From the NCBI RefSeq assembly GCF_022605725.1, contig NC_065546.1:33972227-34036226 (forward strand): a DNA stretch of 64,000 nucleotides. The letters are read 5' to 3'. The stretch comes from Anthonomus grandis grandis (lineage: Eukaryota; Arthropoda; Insecta; Coleoptera; Curculionidae). The notes below the pieces were generated by a model. That model was not told where the DNA came from and did no database searches. It was given only the letters and a program-made list of their open reading frames with translations. The number at the start of each line of letters is the position of its first letter. The stretch's first letter is position 1. A program made the translations under genes and the position numbers. Below, piece by piece: positions 31,792 through 43,854 of the stretch.

Positions 31792-33040
31792 TCAATTTTG
31801 ACATCCGTTTTTATGCATCACATAAGATGTGTAAAAATAAATCAAAATAAATAATATGAGCCATACGCCTACAAAACGACGTTTTGTAGAATTTCTAGTG
31901 TGAATTTTATGCGGATTATCACGTTGTAGCATCCAGCAGTAGTCTGCTATCATCGATACACTCCATTTTTTGTGGTCAACTAAGGTATTGTACTTTATAT
32001 TTTTGCTTCCCGGCGTAAGGTTTTCTCTTGTAGGCCACTCCTTTTGACTCCAGTGTTCCGTCCTCGGTTGTCCCATTCACAAATAAAGCACGGATATTTA
32101 GTATATCCTGACTGCTTCCCAAGAAGCATACAGAGGACTTTCAAGTCAAAGTTCAAATCAAGAAGTTTCAAATTTTCATAATTTTCCTTCAGGTGAAGAT
32201 AATGAGCAACAGGAACAAAGGCTAGCATATTACCATTGTGTAACAAAACACCTTTTAGACTTCTTTTACTGTAGTCAATAAAAAGTCGCCATTCTTCCTT
32301 TTCGTAAGAGGTAGCTCCTAGCTTTATAACTACTCCAAGTATATTGTTACAATATACTAAGGATCTTTTTAAACAATATATGGGCTTAGATATTTTTCTC
32401 GATTGCTGTAGAAACTGGTTGATGTTCCTGGAGCCAGCAAATTCTTGTCACGACGAAGTCTGAATGCTAGAAGTTCTGAGGCATCTTTGGGAATATTAAG
32501 GTCTCTTATTAAATCATTTAATTTCATTTGATTAAATAGTTCTGACCTTTTTTCGGTTTCAGAAGTGAAGTCGACGTCAGTGGAGCTAACTACAGACTAC
32601 TCCGAGTCAGATAACACATTTTCAATTTCCTTAGGTGGAACAGGTATATCAGGACCATGAGCAATAGTCCTAATAGCGGAATTTAGATTGGGGTATAAAA
32701 TGTGCTTTTTATTCTTGCCATTAAAATCTTTTAAATCGAAGGAACAAAATTAACAATCATGAGCATGGTTTTTTGGCTCACGCTACACCATAGGAGACCC
32801 GAAACTCGATGACTTTTTTGTACCCTTTGTCCAATTCCTTAAAGCTTCTACACAAACCCTACATACAATGTGTGGTGCCTAAGATTTGTCTTGATCTCCT
32901 AGTTTCACGCCAAAATAGGCATAATACATTACGCACAAAATGAGGTTATATTCTGTCTCTGTGTTTGTAACCACAAATATAACAAAAATAGTCTGCTTTA
33001 TTAATACAGTGTCTCCTTTCCATAGCTCAAAAAAAAAACA
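31792..33040 (-). pseudogene. Broken transposon-associated gene of a repeated insect family (function unknown)
   Basis: Minus-strand pieces in order: a Cys block with PHIVCRVCVEALRNW (about 32880), KNKKHILYPNLNSAIR and HGPDIPVPPKE (about 32720-32630), LLAFRLRRDKNLLAPG (about 32470), KEEWRLFIDYSKRSLKGV (about 32300), LHNGNMLAFVPVAHYLHLKE (about 32240), and GYTKYPCFICEWD (about 32105). Then a jump to MIADYCWMLQRDNPH (about 31950), so part of the C-terminal half is deleted. Stops and frame changes interrupt every section. I recognise this as an often repeated, uncharacterised insect protein, probably transposon-borne, but cannot assign an activity. Confidence 0.5.
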
Positions 33041-33464
33041 CAACGATTACGGAGCACGGCAAAACACTCACTCGAACTGTTGATCGAAACAATGACTAGT
33101 TTTTACGGTTTTTGATAAATTCAGTTACGGCTGCAAGAGCGGACTCGCGGTTTTACGCCAGTTAACAGATATTAGAATGTATTTAAATTAAATGTCTTTC
33201 AAATATTGGTTTTTGTCATATTTATGCTAAAAAACTTTTTGCAGAATTTTATATATACTATTTTCTTATTTAATAAGGAATTTTATTAAGATATCAGTTT
33301 GTCGAAAATAAGGATGTCATAGGACAAAACTAAGGTCAGTTTTGGATTTAGGAGGGCAAAATTAGTTAAGAAGAGATGTTGATTCAAAAACATCAATTTT
33401 GCTGTAGACCTGTGATTTTTATAGTGTAAAATCCATGCTTAAACTTCTTACGAAGGGTCTTGCT

Positions 33465-33545
33465 ATGTTATGCTCTTATAGATTACTGTAGTATCATTTG
33501 CAAAAGCAATGATGTGACCATCAATGTTGAGCTTACCAATTGAGT
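33465..33545 (-). pseudogene. Short RT scrap around the FADD motif
   Basis: Minus strand reads IDGHIIAFANDTTVIYKS, the RT catalytic loop with FADD changed to FAND. Too short to classify. Confidence 0.45.
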
Positions 33546-35783
33546 AAATAAATTATAAACGATTTAAATAATTCATTATCTGTATCAAATGGGCCTATTC
33601 GAAAAGATTTATGTACTTGATAAAATGGCATTTTTTCGGATTTTTACTATTCATTTTCGAAGTAATCTGGGAACAACTTTACCGTTACCGTTAATTTTAA
33701 TTAAACAATATTTAGTACCACAAGACAAAATTGAATTTAAATAAAATATCTTGTATTGATCTGTTTTTTTCTAAAAAATTGTATAAGTATATATAATAAT
33801 TGTATAAGCAAATTTTATAGATTTTAGCAATACTGAGGTATTAGAACCAGCCCTTTCTGATCACCATGTATTAATACAAATGTAAGCATAAATGAAGAAG
33901 TCAGTACTAAGTATTTAAAATCCAAATTACAGGCTTTACATTCTGAAGTGGCTGGCCGTGTGTGTTTGTAAAAACCGAAAAAGTTTTTAATAACCTGACC
34001 GGTACATTGGACGGTACGCTTAACCAAATATTTCCAAGTAAAAAATGAGTTCAAAAAATTCAATCATTATTATCATTTATTCCATCAAATGATTTCTGGA
34101 TACTATACAAAATACTGTAGTCTCTTAAAATAAGTAATTAGATAGGCGACAAAACCTAAATTTAAATATATTGCTGAATATGAGAATAAAGGGAAAGCTA
34201 CATGGTCTTTAATAAAAAAATCACAAGCACAAAATCCCAGGAAAAATAGTTAATAGGGTGTTCAAATACGAGATTTGATAGTGAATCTGACTTTCTAGAC
34301 ATAGTTACGACTTGTAATAAGTCGAAATGAAGTAGAGAATATACATTAAACTAAAAAAATAAGAGATCTTTTTAAATAATAATATCTTTTTTGAAAATCT
34401 AAAAGGGCATTGACATAATAATACCAGGTACAAGAACAACATTAGAACAGATAAAGGAAATTTAACTGTCTGGAATAAGAACCTTAGGCAGAAATATGAT
34501 AAATAGATAAAGAGGGATCTGAAACTATACTTGCAAACAAAGTGTTTCTATTCTATCTAACAATATATGACGACGAATTAAAATGAAAGTCTCGTTTAAT
34601 TATAGTGATTTAGTGTATATGATTATCTCTATTAGTGTATGAGGTATTTTGTGAATGAATCTAATTTTTTGTTTTTTCTTATTTTTTTATTGTGATTCTT
34701 TTTAATGATATTTGATTATTAAAATATAATATGAATAACTTGGCATAGATAGTAAAACTAGAAAGCCTCAATTTTTAACTTTTATCTTATATTCTATGTT
34801 AATTTTAAACTACTGACATAATCCACGCCTTATATAGTTTAAAAAAATGTATACATGGTGATTTTTATAGAGCTATCACTTGCTATTGTAAGCTATTTTT
34901 ATAGATTTAATAAATAATTTATCTATCTCTCATTAATATCAAGAAAATGGTTTTTGAAATCTCTCTACTGTAAATTAGTCTAAAGACTGCCATTATTACC
35001 CCATATTCCACATACAATTAGATCATTTTGTATTTGGAAACAGTTTGTTTTCAAATATTCGCCTTAAGCTGTTTACACTTTATTAATGAACAAAAAATAC
35101 TTTTGAAGCCTAAAAGTACAGCATCAAAACGACCTAGTCAAGGTGACTTTTCACATTATTATTGCTAAATCATGGATAATGCAGGAATGCCAAAAATGCT
35201 TTTTTTGTTGGTTTTATGTGACATCGAGCAATAAAACTGCTGGATACAATTATGTTTTTTAAATGGTCTATTAAATATTTGTTTTTACATAAAGTTTTAT
35301 GGGTGCTAGTCGTGCTGTTTACCTTAAAAAAGGAATTTTTTAATTTTGCAATAAAAAAATATTTATTGGGGTTTTTAATACCTAACAAGGGCTTCGAAAG
35401 TGTTTTTTTCCAATAGAATATTAAAACACCCCTTTAAAATGTTTTTTAATTCTGGGTCCTACTCTTTGCAGCTTTGGGCCAATAAAAGGACCTTGAAGCT
35501 GATTCCAGGATCTTCTGAAGATAATTATTTATGTTATTTCCAAGAGAGATATCCCCTCTGTCTGTTGCAGCAAAGCAGGTGACTTAGTTAGTAATTTTTA
35601 ATAATAATAATTGTAATTATTATATTAATTATTTACTTTTAATTGTGTAATGTAATGTTAATTTTTAAAAGAAATAGATTTTTTCAGTGGGCATTTGGAG
35701 TTTCTTCTTGTTATTAATGGTAAAATATAGTGGGGTTTAGTATAGAGATGACCCAACTAAAAGTACCCAAATGTTTGTATATA
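33546..35783. other. AT-rich DNA, no recognisable gene
   Basis: Several short ORFs exist (33824-34063 minus, 35170-35388 minus) but none shows a known motif or conserved pattern. I see no terminal repeats or RNA genes. Confidence 0.45.
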
Positions 35784-37440
35784 AGGGTGTCCATTTATAA
35801 ACTGACACATTTTAACTGGTCATAAGTCGAGAACGAAGAATGAAAACAATGTGCGGTTTTCACAGAACTTCATCAATATTTTTAAAGTTTTTTTTGACAG
35901 TGTTGCCAAGTTTCAAAATTTAACACCCTATACTTTTTAATTTCACATTAAAGCCTGTTAAATCCCCTTTCCGAAAATGTATAAATTGCCTTAAATCCTT
36001 AAATTCATTGTTTTTTTTTTACAGAGCCAATTTTAGTAAATGACACCTTTTTGAAAATTTTCCTAGAATACATATTCGGTGATTGATGAACATTTTCTGG
36101 TAATTGCCTATGTATCGCTTTAGAATGATCATAATTAAATAATTTGCGCAAATAATTTCAACATATTTTTTCTTTTTATAGGACAATCAAACTGGTATTT
36201 GAAATTTTAACAAAATGCATGCAGTCTTTGCTTTTGTCTAAGGTATATTTGGGTCAATTCACATATTTTGGTCTGTAGTATCTCCAGTTTCGAGATTTCC
36301 CAATCTTTCGCAGACACCGTGTTTAAAGTTTGTTTCTCATTTTATAATTAAGGAAATGGTAGGTAACTGCTGCAAACTCCGGATTTAATCTCGGAAATGG
36401 TATGTCTATAAAAAGTATTTATTCTATGTATTAAATTACAACTATTTACAACAATTTTAACAACAAACAATTGAAGAAATTAATTTTAATTTATAACTGA
36501 TAAATTAGCTGCTGAATATGACCCCCCATTTTGCTCGGAACACAAATCTAGACGGAGAAATAGGTTGCCGAAGGCGTTTTGTAGCATTCGCGGTGTAATT
36601 TGGTTGAAAACGTTTACTATGTTGTTGCGCAGTTCATCCAAATTTCCTGGGGTTGGATTGTAGCAACGGTCTTTTACATATCCTTATATACAAAAATCTG
36701 GATTGGTTAGATCGGGAGAATAAGGTGCCCACTCGATTGGATCTGCTCGCCCTATCCATCTGTTTCCAAAAGTAATATTTAAGGAATACCTTGCGACTCT
36801 GAAGAAGTGTGCACCGTCTTGCTGGAAGTAGACCCTGTCTAAAATTCCATCCTGCTGAAGTTGAGGATAAAAAAATGTTTCCAACATATCGGTGTAATAG
36901 TTTCGATTCACTGTTGCTTCTTGAAAAAAAAATGGCCCATAAATTTTAAATTTCGATACTGCACACCAAACGTTCAGCTTAGGAGAATCTCTTTCAAATT
37001 CGTTATGCACTCGAGGATTTTCATTTCCCCAAATTCGGCAGTTATGCTTATTTACTCGACCACTGATGTGAAATGCTGCCTCATCAGACATTATTAAATT
37101 GGTATCCGGCTCATTTCTAAGAAGATCTAGTAGTGTTTTGCACATTAAATATCTTTTTTCAAGGACGCGATTTTCTATTTTTTGGAAAGTTTGAATTTTG
37201 TAGGGTTTAAACTTAATTTTAAAAAAAAAAATAATTTAAGACAATTTATACATTTTCGGAAAGGGGATTTAACAGGCTTTAATGTGAAATTAAAAAGTAT
37301 AGGGTGTTAAATTTTGATACTTGGCAACACTGTCAAAAAAAACTTTAAAAATATTGATGAAGTTCTGTGAAAATCGCACACATTTTTCGTTCTCGGCTTA
37401 TAAGCAGTTAAAATGTGTCAGTTTATAAATGGACACCCTG
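35784..37440 (-). mobile_element. Mariner-type element with about 220-bp TIRs, internally deleted
   Basis: Left end GGGTGTCCATTTATAAACTG and its right-end inverse match for about 220 bp with a few differences. TA lies outside both ends (35782-35783 and 37441-37442). The single transposase piece is on the minus strand; the N-terminal HTH region has been replaced by TIR DNA, so this is a deletion derivative. Confidence 0.85.
36490..37196 (-). pseudogene. Mariner transposase, N-terminus deleted
   Basis: The minus-strand frame has PYKIQTFQ (about 37200), SDEAAFHISG (first catalytic Asp, about 37090), VYFQQDGAH (second Asp, about 36826) and YSPDLTNPDF (third Asp, about 36695), followed after a stop by the C-terminal tail ending at about 36490. 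About 39 residues separate the second and third Asp. The HTH/DNA-binding half is absent. It would need a full-length relative to move. No activity is expected. Confidence 0.75.
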
Positions 37441-37442
37441 TA

Positions 37443-38575
37443 TTTGTACCCATAAACGACTTTTTAACCTCAAATTCATCCTTAGTAACTCCTCTACTAA
37501 TTTGAAAAAAGTATGAAAATATTTCGGGTGGTTCCGAAATCATACTCAAACGTCTTTAAGGAAATAAGAATACAATTTTGTCAAATTTGCATCTTGAACC
37601 TTAATCGACAAAATTGACTTAACAGTTTTTCAGTTATAGGAATCAAGACAAGTCAATAAAAGCTTTATTAAGTAAGATTTTTACATTTTGTTGACAAAGC
37701 TAAATTAAAGACATATAATGAAAAATACAAGTAAAATATGCTTAATTCTGTCTACCCTTAAAAACTATATATGGACAATACTTTTCACTCATATATACAA
37801 ATGCATAAATCAAAACTTTACCCTAAGAATATTGTTATATATAAAGCTGATATACTGGTAGAAACTAATAAGAACAAAAACACTATTAAGCAACAATAGT
37901 AACACAATTTTTAATAAGTATCACAGTCAGAAATGAAGTGAAACCAAACTGAAAATCTTCCAGACAAGATAAAGTAAAGGCATATTTCCCAAATATGCCT
38001 TTGTATACCTGTGGTGTGGCTGTGGATTTGAAGTGGACAATAAAAATATTTATGTTTATGAGTTAAACACAGATATTCTAAAATTATCATTAAAGGCAGA
38101 GTTAAAATTAAAAAAGAAAAACAGTGGCAATTCCCTTGGCCGCAGCCAAATACCTCTTTTGCAAAACAAGCAGCATGTGAAACAAATTTTTGGCAAACAT
38201 CCTAGAGAACGACATCATAGTCAAATTGAAAATCAACTAAAGCAAAGTAAGCAGTCTGTGCTTCAAGCTGAGGCATGCTTCTTGGAGAGGTTAATTATGT
38301 GTGCGTGTAGGTCGTTTCTAATGTGTAATCCCAAAAGCCTGCCACTATACTCTGCCTATTTATCAAATTACTGCCTAACCAGGGAGCAATAAAATTCCCA
38401 CCACGTATTCTCCTACGAAACATTCAGCAACAAACTGTTGAAGTCACACCATCGTCGGATTTCTGCCCAATCTACATGAACCATCCCTGAAAGCTCCACA
38501 TCATTGCTTGCATACTTCGTGAATGAATTGTGACTTAGTTAAGTCACAAAATACCCTCAGTTTTTACCCTCAAGT
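37443..38575. other. AT-rich DNA; one unassigned ORF
   Basis: An ORF at 38033-38392 (+, 119 codons) is lysine/glutamine rich with no motif I recognise. No terminal repeats. Nothing else supported. Confidence 0.35.
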
Positions 38576-38579
38576 CCAT

Positions 38580-38830
38580 CCTCGGGAACTCCTCTATATG
38601 AATATTAAAAAAAACCCTGTATACACTGATTTCTCCAAGATGTTTGACAGAATACTTCACAATATTTTGTTGCATACACTAACAATGATTGGTATTGATG
38701 GTTCCTGGTTCAAAAGCTGTCTGTTGTAGACTGATTGGTACTTTTCTTTTTAAAACTATTCAGGTTTCATCTGGAAAGCCTCAAGGCTTCATTATTAGCC
38801 TGTTTTTGTTGTTCACCGGTGCTCTAAACC
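38580..38830 (+). pseudogene. Non-LTR RT fragment, same family as 59492-60240
   Basis: YTDFSKMFDRILHNILLHTL followed by IGIDGSWFK and, after a deletion, KTIQVSSGKPQGF corresponds block by block to the copy at 59630-59830. It lacks about 40 bases in the middle and has several stops. The nucleotide match to that copy is obvious over 38640-38790. Confidence 0.65.
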
Positions 38831-39300
38831 CCATCAGACCTGGTGCACATTTTTATATACATGGACTTATTTTTTTATTTCCCTTATCTACATTTAAAAC
38901 TACCGCAGACCTGTTGTACATCTCCATGTATACAATACCTTTAAAAATAATAATTCACATGGCACCATTTAGTGACGTATCCCGCGAATAACGTCCAGAA
39001 TTCACTCGAAGGTTTCACAAGTCGCAGCACGCGGGCATCGATCAATATTTATTTGGTCTTTTTTTAGTGTTTTACTTTGAGTCAGGTAGCTTTATTCTTT
39101 TTAGAAATATACTGTTAAATTTTTCTTAAAACTTGATATATTGGCTTTTTTTTGTATTTATGTGGTCTAAAACTAGCTTGTACATTCATATGTAGAAATG
39201 GTATCGGTTACTGTATTCATACGTACACTCATATGTACATTTGGTACTAGTTGTTTTTGTACTTTAAAACCTATAAATCCCTTTTTTTTTTTAAGGAAAT
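38831..39300. other. Non-coding DNA in front of the piggyBac pseudogene
   Basis: Repeated CATATGTA/CATACGTAC words (39186-39240) could be subterminal repeats of the piggyBac element that follows. No convincing TTAA-flanked terminus was found. Confidence 0.35.
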
Positions 39301-41123
39301 ATGTTTTTTTACAAAAAGAACCAAAAAATGGATAAAAAAGAGAAACGATACATCTTGAATGACCCCATCCACGTCCAAGAACTTATAGACATGATTGAAA
39401 ATAGTGATCTCTCCGACTTGGAAGATACTTATGTTGAAGCTGGGGATGAAACTTGGCCAGAAGATAAGGATGACGAAATGGTACAGGCTCCTTGTTTTTT
39501 CCAAACCTATTTACGCCCAGGCGGGAATGTGGTTAACTCAAGACAAGCAGAAACCTTGGAGAATGAAGCAGTACAACGGAGCGATAACAATGAAAGTAGT
39601 GAAGATGAGAACATACCATTAGCTGTTCGAAAGAATAAAAAAAGTCAGTTGTTTGGAAGCAAACAATTTATAGTCCACCAGTAAATATGGATCATCGGAA
39701 TATAAGTCTTATAGTGAAAGACCTGGTAGAACCAGAATCACTTTTAATGCCACTTTTTCGTATTGAATACTTTGAACGCTACATTTTTAAAGTGGACTCT
39801 GAGAACATGGCTTTTTACACAAATATTTATGCTGCGCAAAAAAATTGCACTTTTAGAAATGCTAGCGCATCGAATTCGAACTCTGGTCTTCATATAATTA
39901 TTGAAAATTTACATAAATTTCCCAGAGTTCGCATCTACTGGAAGAAAGTTTTAGGAGTCGAAGTTTTTTTGAGAATATGGGTAGAGAGCGATTTTTTCCA
40001 GTTCAGATCCAATTTGCATCTTGTAAATAACTTGATAAACCTGCACGACTGCACTGATAAACTGTACTGTAGGTGGGTCCTGTAATTAAAGCAGTAAGAA
40101 AAAGGTGTTGGAATTAAAACTGGAAGATAATTCCATTTACTGGAAAATTAGGATTCAAACAGTATATAAAAGGAAAGCCTTGTCCCTGGGGCATAAAGGT
40201 ATTTGTTTTTTGTGGCAAAAGTGAACTGCCCTTTGACTTTGTTTTTTATCAAGGTAAGAACTCGGGTATAAATAAGGAAAACCAAAAGACATATGGTCAA
40301 GGAGCAGCAGATGTCCTTCATCTTGCTGAGAGGATTTCATCAGAAGAAGGTCATAAATTGTATTATGATAATTATTTCTCTTCGTATTTATTGCTAAAAG
40401 CATTAAAGAAAAAAAAATTTGCAGCTGGCACTATTCTGGTAAATAGGTTTTTCAAACCATCTCTTTCATCACATAACGAAATGAGAAAAAAGGACGGGGA
40501 AATTCTGAGGAGATAGTAAGCGATGATGGCATAGTTCTAGTCAAATGACTGGTCAAGAAGTCTGTGTTTTAAGCAACTTTGTAGGAAAGGGTGAGGAAGA
40601 CATTGTTAAAAGATGGGATAAACAGACGTCCAAGTATATTGAAGCAAAAAGACCAGAAATTGTAAAACAGTACAATCATTGCATGGGAGGTGTAGATCTT
40701 CTAGACCGGCTAATAAGTCTTTATAAAATTTTCATAAGGTCTCGTAATAAAATGGACTTTAAGAGTAACAATGCATATAGTAGAATTTGCATTAGCAGCA
40801 AGTTGGATTGAATATAAGAAGGATTGTGAGCTGGCTAAAATTCTCTTCTTTTAACTTTAAGAATGCATGTTGCTGAAAGCTTGATTTATTATTGCAAACC
40901 AATTACTGTCAGTAAAAGAGGGAGACTGTCTTCGTCATATTCATCGCCCATTCCATCGTCTGTACTACATGCACGAGGTGAAAAACGACCACTAACAGAA
41001 ATTCAATTTAACAACGTTGATCATTTTGCACTGTTTGTTGAATCTAAAAAAGCAACTAGATGCAAATTACTAGGTTGCAAAGAAAGAACACATGCGTTTT
41101 GTCAAAAATGTAAAGTGCATTAA
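39301..41123 (+). pseudogene. piggyBac-type transposase, broken
   Basis: An acidic N-terminus (ENSDLSDLEDTY, 39391-39426) is followed by a frame break at 39684. The next piece has YFERYIFK, TNIYAAQKN and FRSNLHLVNN (to about 40035). A frame break and small loss near 40080-40140 removes the first catalytic Asp block. Then IIPFTGKLGFKQYIKGKPCP, YYDNYFSSYLLLKALK (second catalytic Asp), a break near 40530, GGVDLLDRLI (third Asp, about 40690), another break, and a Cys-rich end (CKLLGCKERTHAFCQKCKVH, to 41120). The order matches DDE_Tnp_1_7. At least four disruptions; not functional. Confidence 0.8.
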
Positions 41124-41999
41124 TGTCTTATGAAAGGAAGAAATTGTTATACAAAATTTCATATACATCCTAGAAAATAAATTATTTTATTTGTATGCAT
41201 ATAAGTAATTCTTTCAGTTTTTTAGTGTTTACTTAAAAAAAAACTTAAATTAACTTTTTTCTATGGGGTCATTTGAAATCTCTCTTGTGTTTACTCCCCA
41301 ACCTGAAAGTTTGGATGAACTTTGTCAAGGCATCATCGACAGCTGCCATGATGTTTGTTTTTGAAAATGTCCGTCAGGAATTTGAACATCGCCTATATCA
41401 TTGTTTGGCCAAAAACGGGCAACATTTTGAACACTTATTGAAATAAAAACTAATATTTTCATGTTTTTGTTTTCTATCTGAAGAAATTAAGATAAACAAA
41501 GATTTTTCTAATTTTCTCGAAAACGAATCGACCGATTTAAAAAAATCAAACGTAAAATAAAAGACTTCGAAAGACCTTTTAAACAAGCTATTACTCGATA
41601 CCCCTTGCCATTTAAAATTTTTAAGGAGATTCCCCTGGGGGGCAGAGGGTGAAAGGGGGTTAAGTAATTTTAGGTTAGAAAGTTGTCCCCCTTGACAAAC
41701 CTTTTGACGTATTTCGGCGTTTTTTTTTTAAACAGTGGTTTTCGATAAATCCGTGGTAGGAAGTTTTTAAATGAACACCCTGTATAGCAATGCACACACA
41801 CATTACTTCAGGGTTACACCCTTACTATTTTGGAAAGACCTGTAAATATTTTGAAAGAAACTAAATTAATCTATTTACTCAAAAAAAAACTAGGGAAACT
41901 TTATTAACAATTTAATTTAATATTGAATTTAATACGCATTAGTAAATGAATAAATTAAAAATTAATTGTAACTTATTCTAGACTAACATAGGTCTTAAA
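41124..41999. other. Non-coding DNA with an orphan mariner right end
   Basis: ATGAACACCCTGTA ends at 41784, the typical right terminus of a mariner with TA. No matching left end was found upstream, so it is either a solo end or strongly truncated. The rest shows no gene. Confidence 0.4.
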
Positions 42000-42480
42000 A
42001 GCTAAGGCGGGCTAAACTAATACTAAAAAAATATGTACAAATATTGTATACACAAATACTAGCACTATGACTGTCGCATCTTGGTGGTCCCAGACTGGTA
42101 GACAGTTGAGGAATGGGATTTGCTGATCTGGGCGGTGGTGGAGGGTTTGTCGAGACAAAGGGGTAGTCTTGTCCTGGTATGTCGCTGGCGACACACCAGC
42201 GGATACGGAGCGTTGGGGGGGCTTGGGTGGAGTGAGACATCTGGATCAGGGGGTTGCAGTGGCCAGGTACTCGTCCTTCAACTTCGTCAGGTGCATATTT
42301 TGCTAAGGGTTGAGCTTGGAGATTTCGCAGTATGGTAGTATAGCGCACGTACATACCATGGTGCGCCTAACATAATCCGAAAAGCCCTCTTTTCCACTGC
42401 TTGGAACCTCTGCAGGGTGTGTCGGGGCTGGATGTCTGCCCAGGTGGCAGATGCTTTTAATTAATATTTTAGTAATGTAG
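42000..42480 (-). pseudogene. Jockey-like ORF2 C-terminal fragment (distal half of a split copy)
   Basis: Minus-strand frames read AVEKRAF, APWYVRALYYHT and related C-terminal blocks of Jockey-clade ORF2. The upstream part of the same ORF2 is found at 43556-43755 (RPIITYASS), with a plus-strand non-LTR fragment between the two. Confidence 0.55.
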
Positions 42481-42539
42481 GTAAAAATATGGCCTAAGAA
42501 ATAAAAAATACAAAACAAATTAACTTTAAAACAGACAAA

Positions 42540-43555
42540 AACACTATGGAAAAATCTATGTACTTAAAACCTGAATCAACAAAAATGAAATTATACTTCA
42601 GATGTTATTTTCCACAAATTTTTAAACATGGTATTACTTCTATACATAAGTCAGGACCCAAAGAGGTCTTACAGAACTATCGACGTATAGTACTAACGAG
42701 CAACCTCTCAAAAGTGATAGAAAAGTGCATTAAACTTAGGCTGAATGAATATCTAAATGTAAATAAAACAATATCGGAGCAACAGTTTGGGTTTAAACAG
42801 AATTTTACCACTGAAGATACGTTAAAAGTTCATCAGTCTGAATGCCAAGATACTGCTCAGTGCCAATGCCAACCTGAAATTATTTCTGTTGATAAATACA
42901 AGTACCTTGGAGTGATACTGGACTCTAACCTAAAATGGTAGGCACATGTTCAATATACATCAAACAAAATAAGCTAATAATTATTTTACTTGAAGTTTTA
43001 TCAGTTGCGCAAGTTTATGAAGTTAAAAACTCTAAAAATGGTGTATTCTGCTACTGTTGAGTCTATACCTATTGCATCTTGGCATATGAGGCTTCTTGCC
43101 AATATGAGTCAGAGCCATTGATTATTACTCAAAAATACTTACTAAAGATCATTCATAATAAAATTATTTAAAGATGTAGAAGTGTCAACAGTAAACCAGA
43201 TTTATATTAAGTCTATAGTTAGATTTATCTCAGAAACAAAAATACATCTAAACTTTAAAAATCATGGACTCTCAACACGGCAGGTAAACATGGCAGTAGT
43301 CCCAAATGCAAGACTTACAAAATGTCAAAGAAGCCTTTTATATTTATTAAACAATTGGTTGATTGTTAATAATATTGTATTTAATATACACACATATTTG
43401 TAGTTCTATTGTATTATAATTATCAAAGTGTTATATTTTGTGAAAAAAATATATGTAGTATATATATTAAAAGTAATTAGATACCCTTATACACACACAC
43501 AGAGTTATGCTCCATTGTGTATAATATATATTTGATTTAAGATGTATTCTTTTAA
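42540..43555 (+). pseudogene. Non-LTR RT fragment inserted in the Jockey-like copy
   Basis: Plus strand: HKSGPKEVLQNYRRIVLTSN, IEKCIKLRLNEYL and EQQFGFKQNFTTEDTL (RT fingers), then a jump to YKYLGVILDSNLKW (thumb) near 42900 and C-terminal pieces to about 43400. The catalytic block is deleted. The 3' end has AATAAAGTATAAAGTA near 43557. Confidence 0.65.
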
Positions 43556-43755
43556 TGAATAAAGTATAAAGTAAAGTATGTGGAACTGTGGAAGAGGCGT
43601 AGGTGATTATTGGGCGGATGTAAGTTTGGTAAATCGGGATCTTAGTTCCATGAAGATGGAAATCCCACCTATATGATCGAGAGTTTGTTCTTGGGGTGAA
43701 GGAGGGAGTAGAGAGACGAAAGCTGGCCTTTGACCTTGTCAGCTTGATAGACATA
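43556..43755 (-). pseudogene. Jockey-like ORF2 fragment (proximal half of the split copy)
   Basis: Minus strand reads QTYIRPIITYASSTVPH, the segment after the RT in Jockey-clade ORF2, up to the edge of the inserted plus-strand element. Confidence 0.5.
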
Positions 43756-43854
43756 ATTGCACCCCCTTACGACTGTTGAGCACCGCGATACTTATTTGTT
43801 GTCTACTTAAAGTGTAAACTCCCTAATTTTTTAAATAAATTTTGATTGATTCTG

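Noticed and set aside
33824..34063. 79-codon minus-strand ORF with a Cys pair
   Set aside because: Too few ordered Cys/His for a zinc finger and no similarity to anything I recognise.
38033..38392. 119-codon plus-strand ORF considered as a gene
   Set aside because: Low-complexity lysine/glutamine content, no motif, no splice or repeat context.
38975..39045. GC-richer stretch considered as a host exon
   Set aside because: No open frame with splice signals; more likely part of the piggyBac 5' region.
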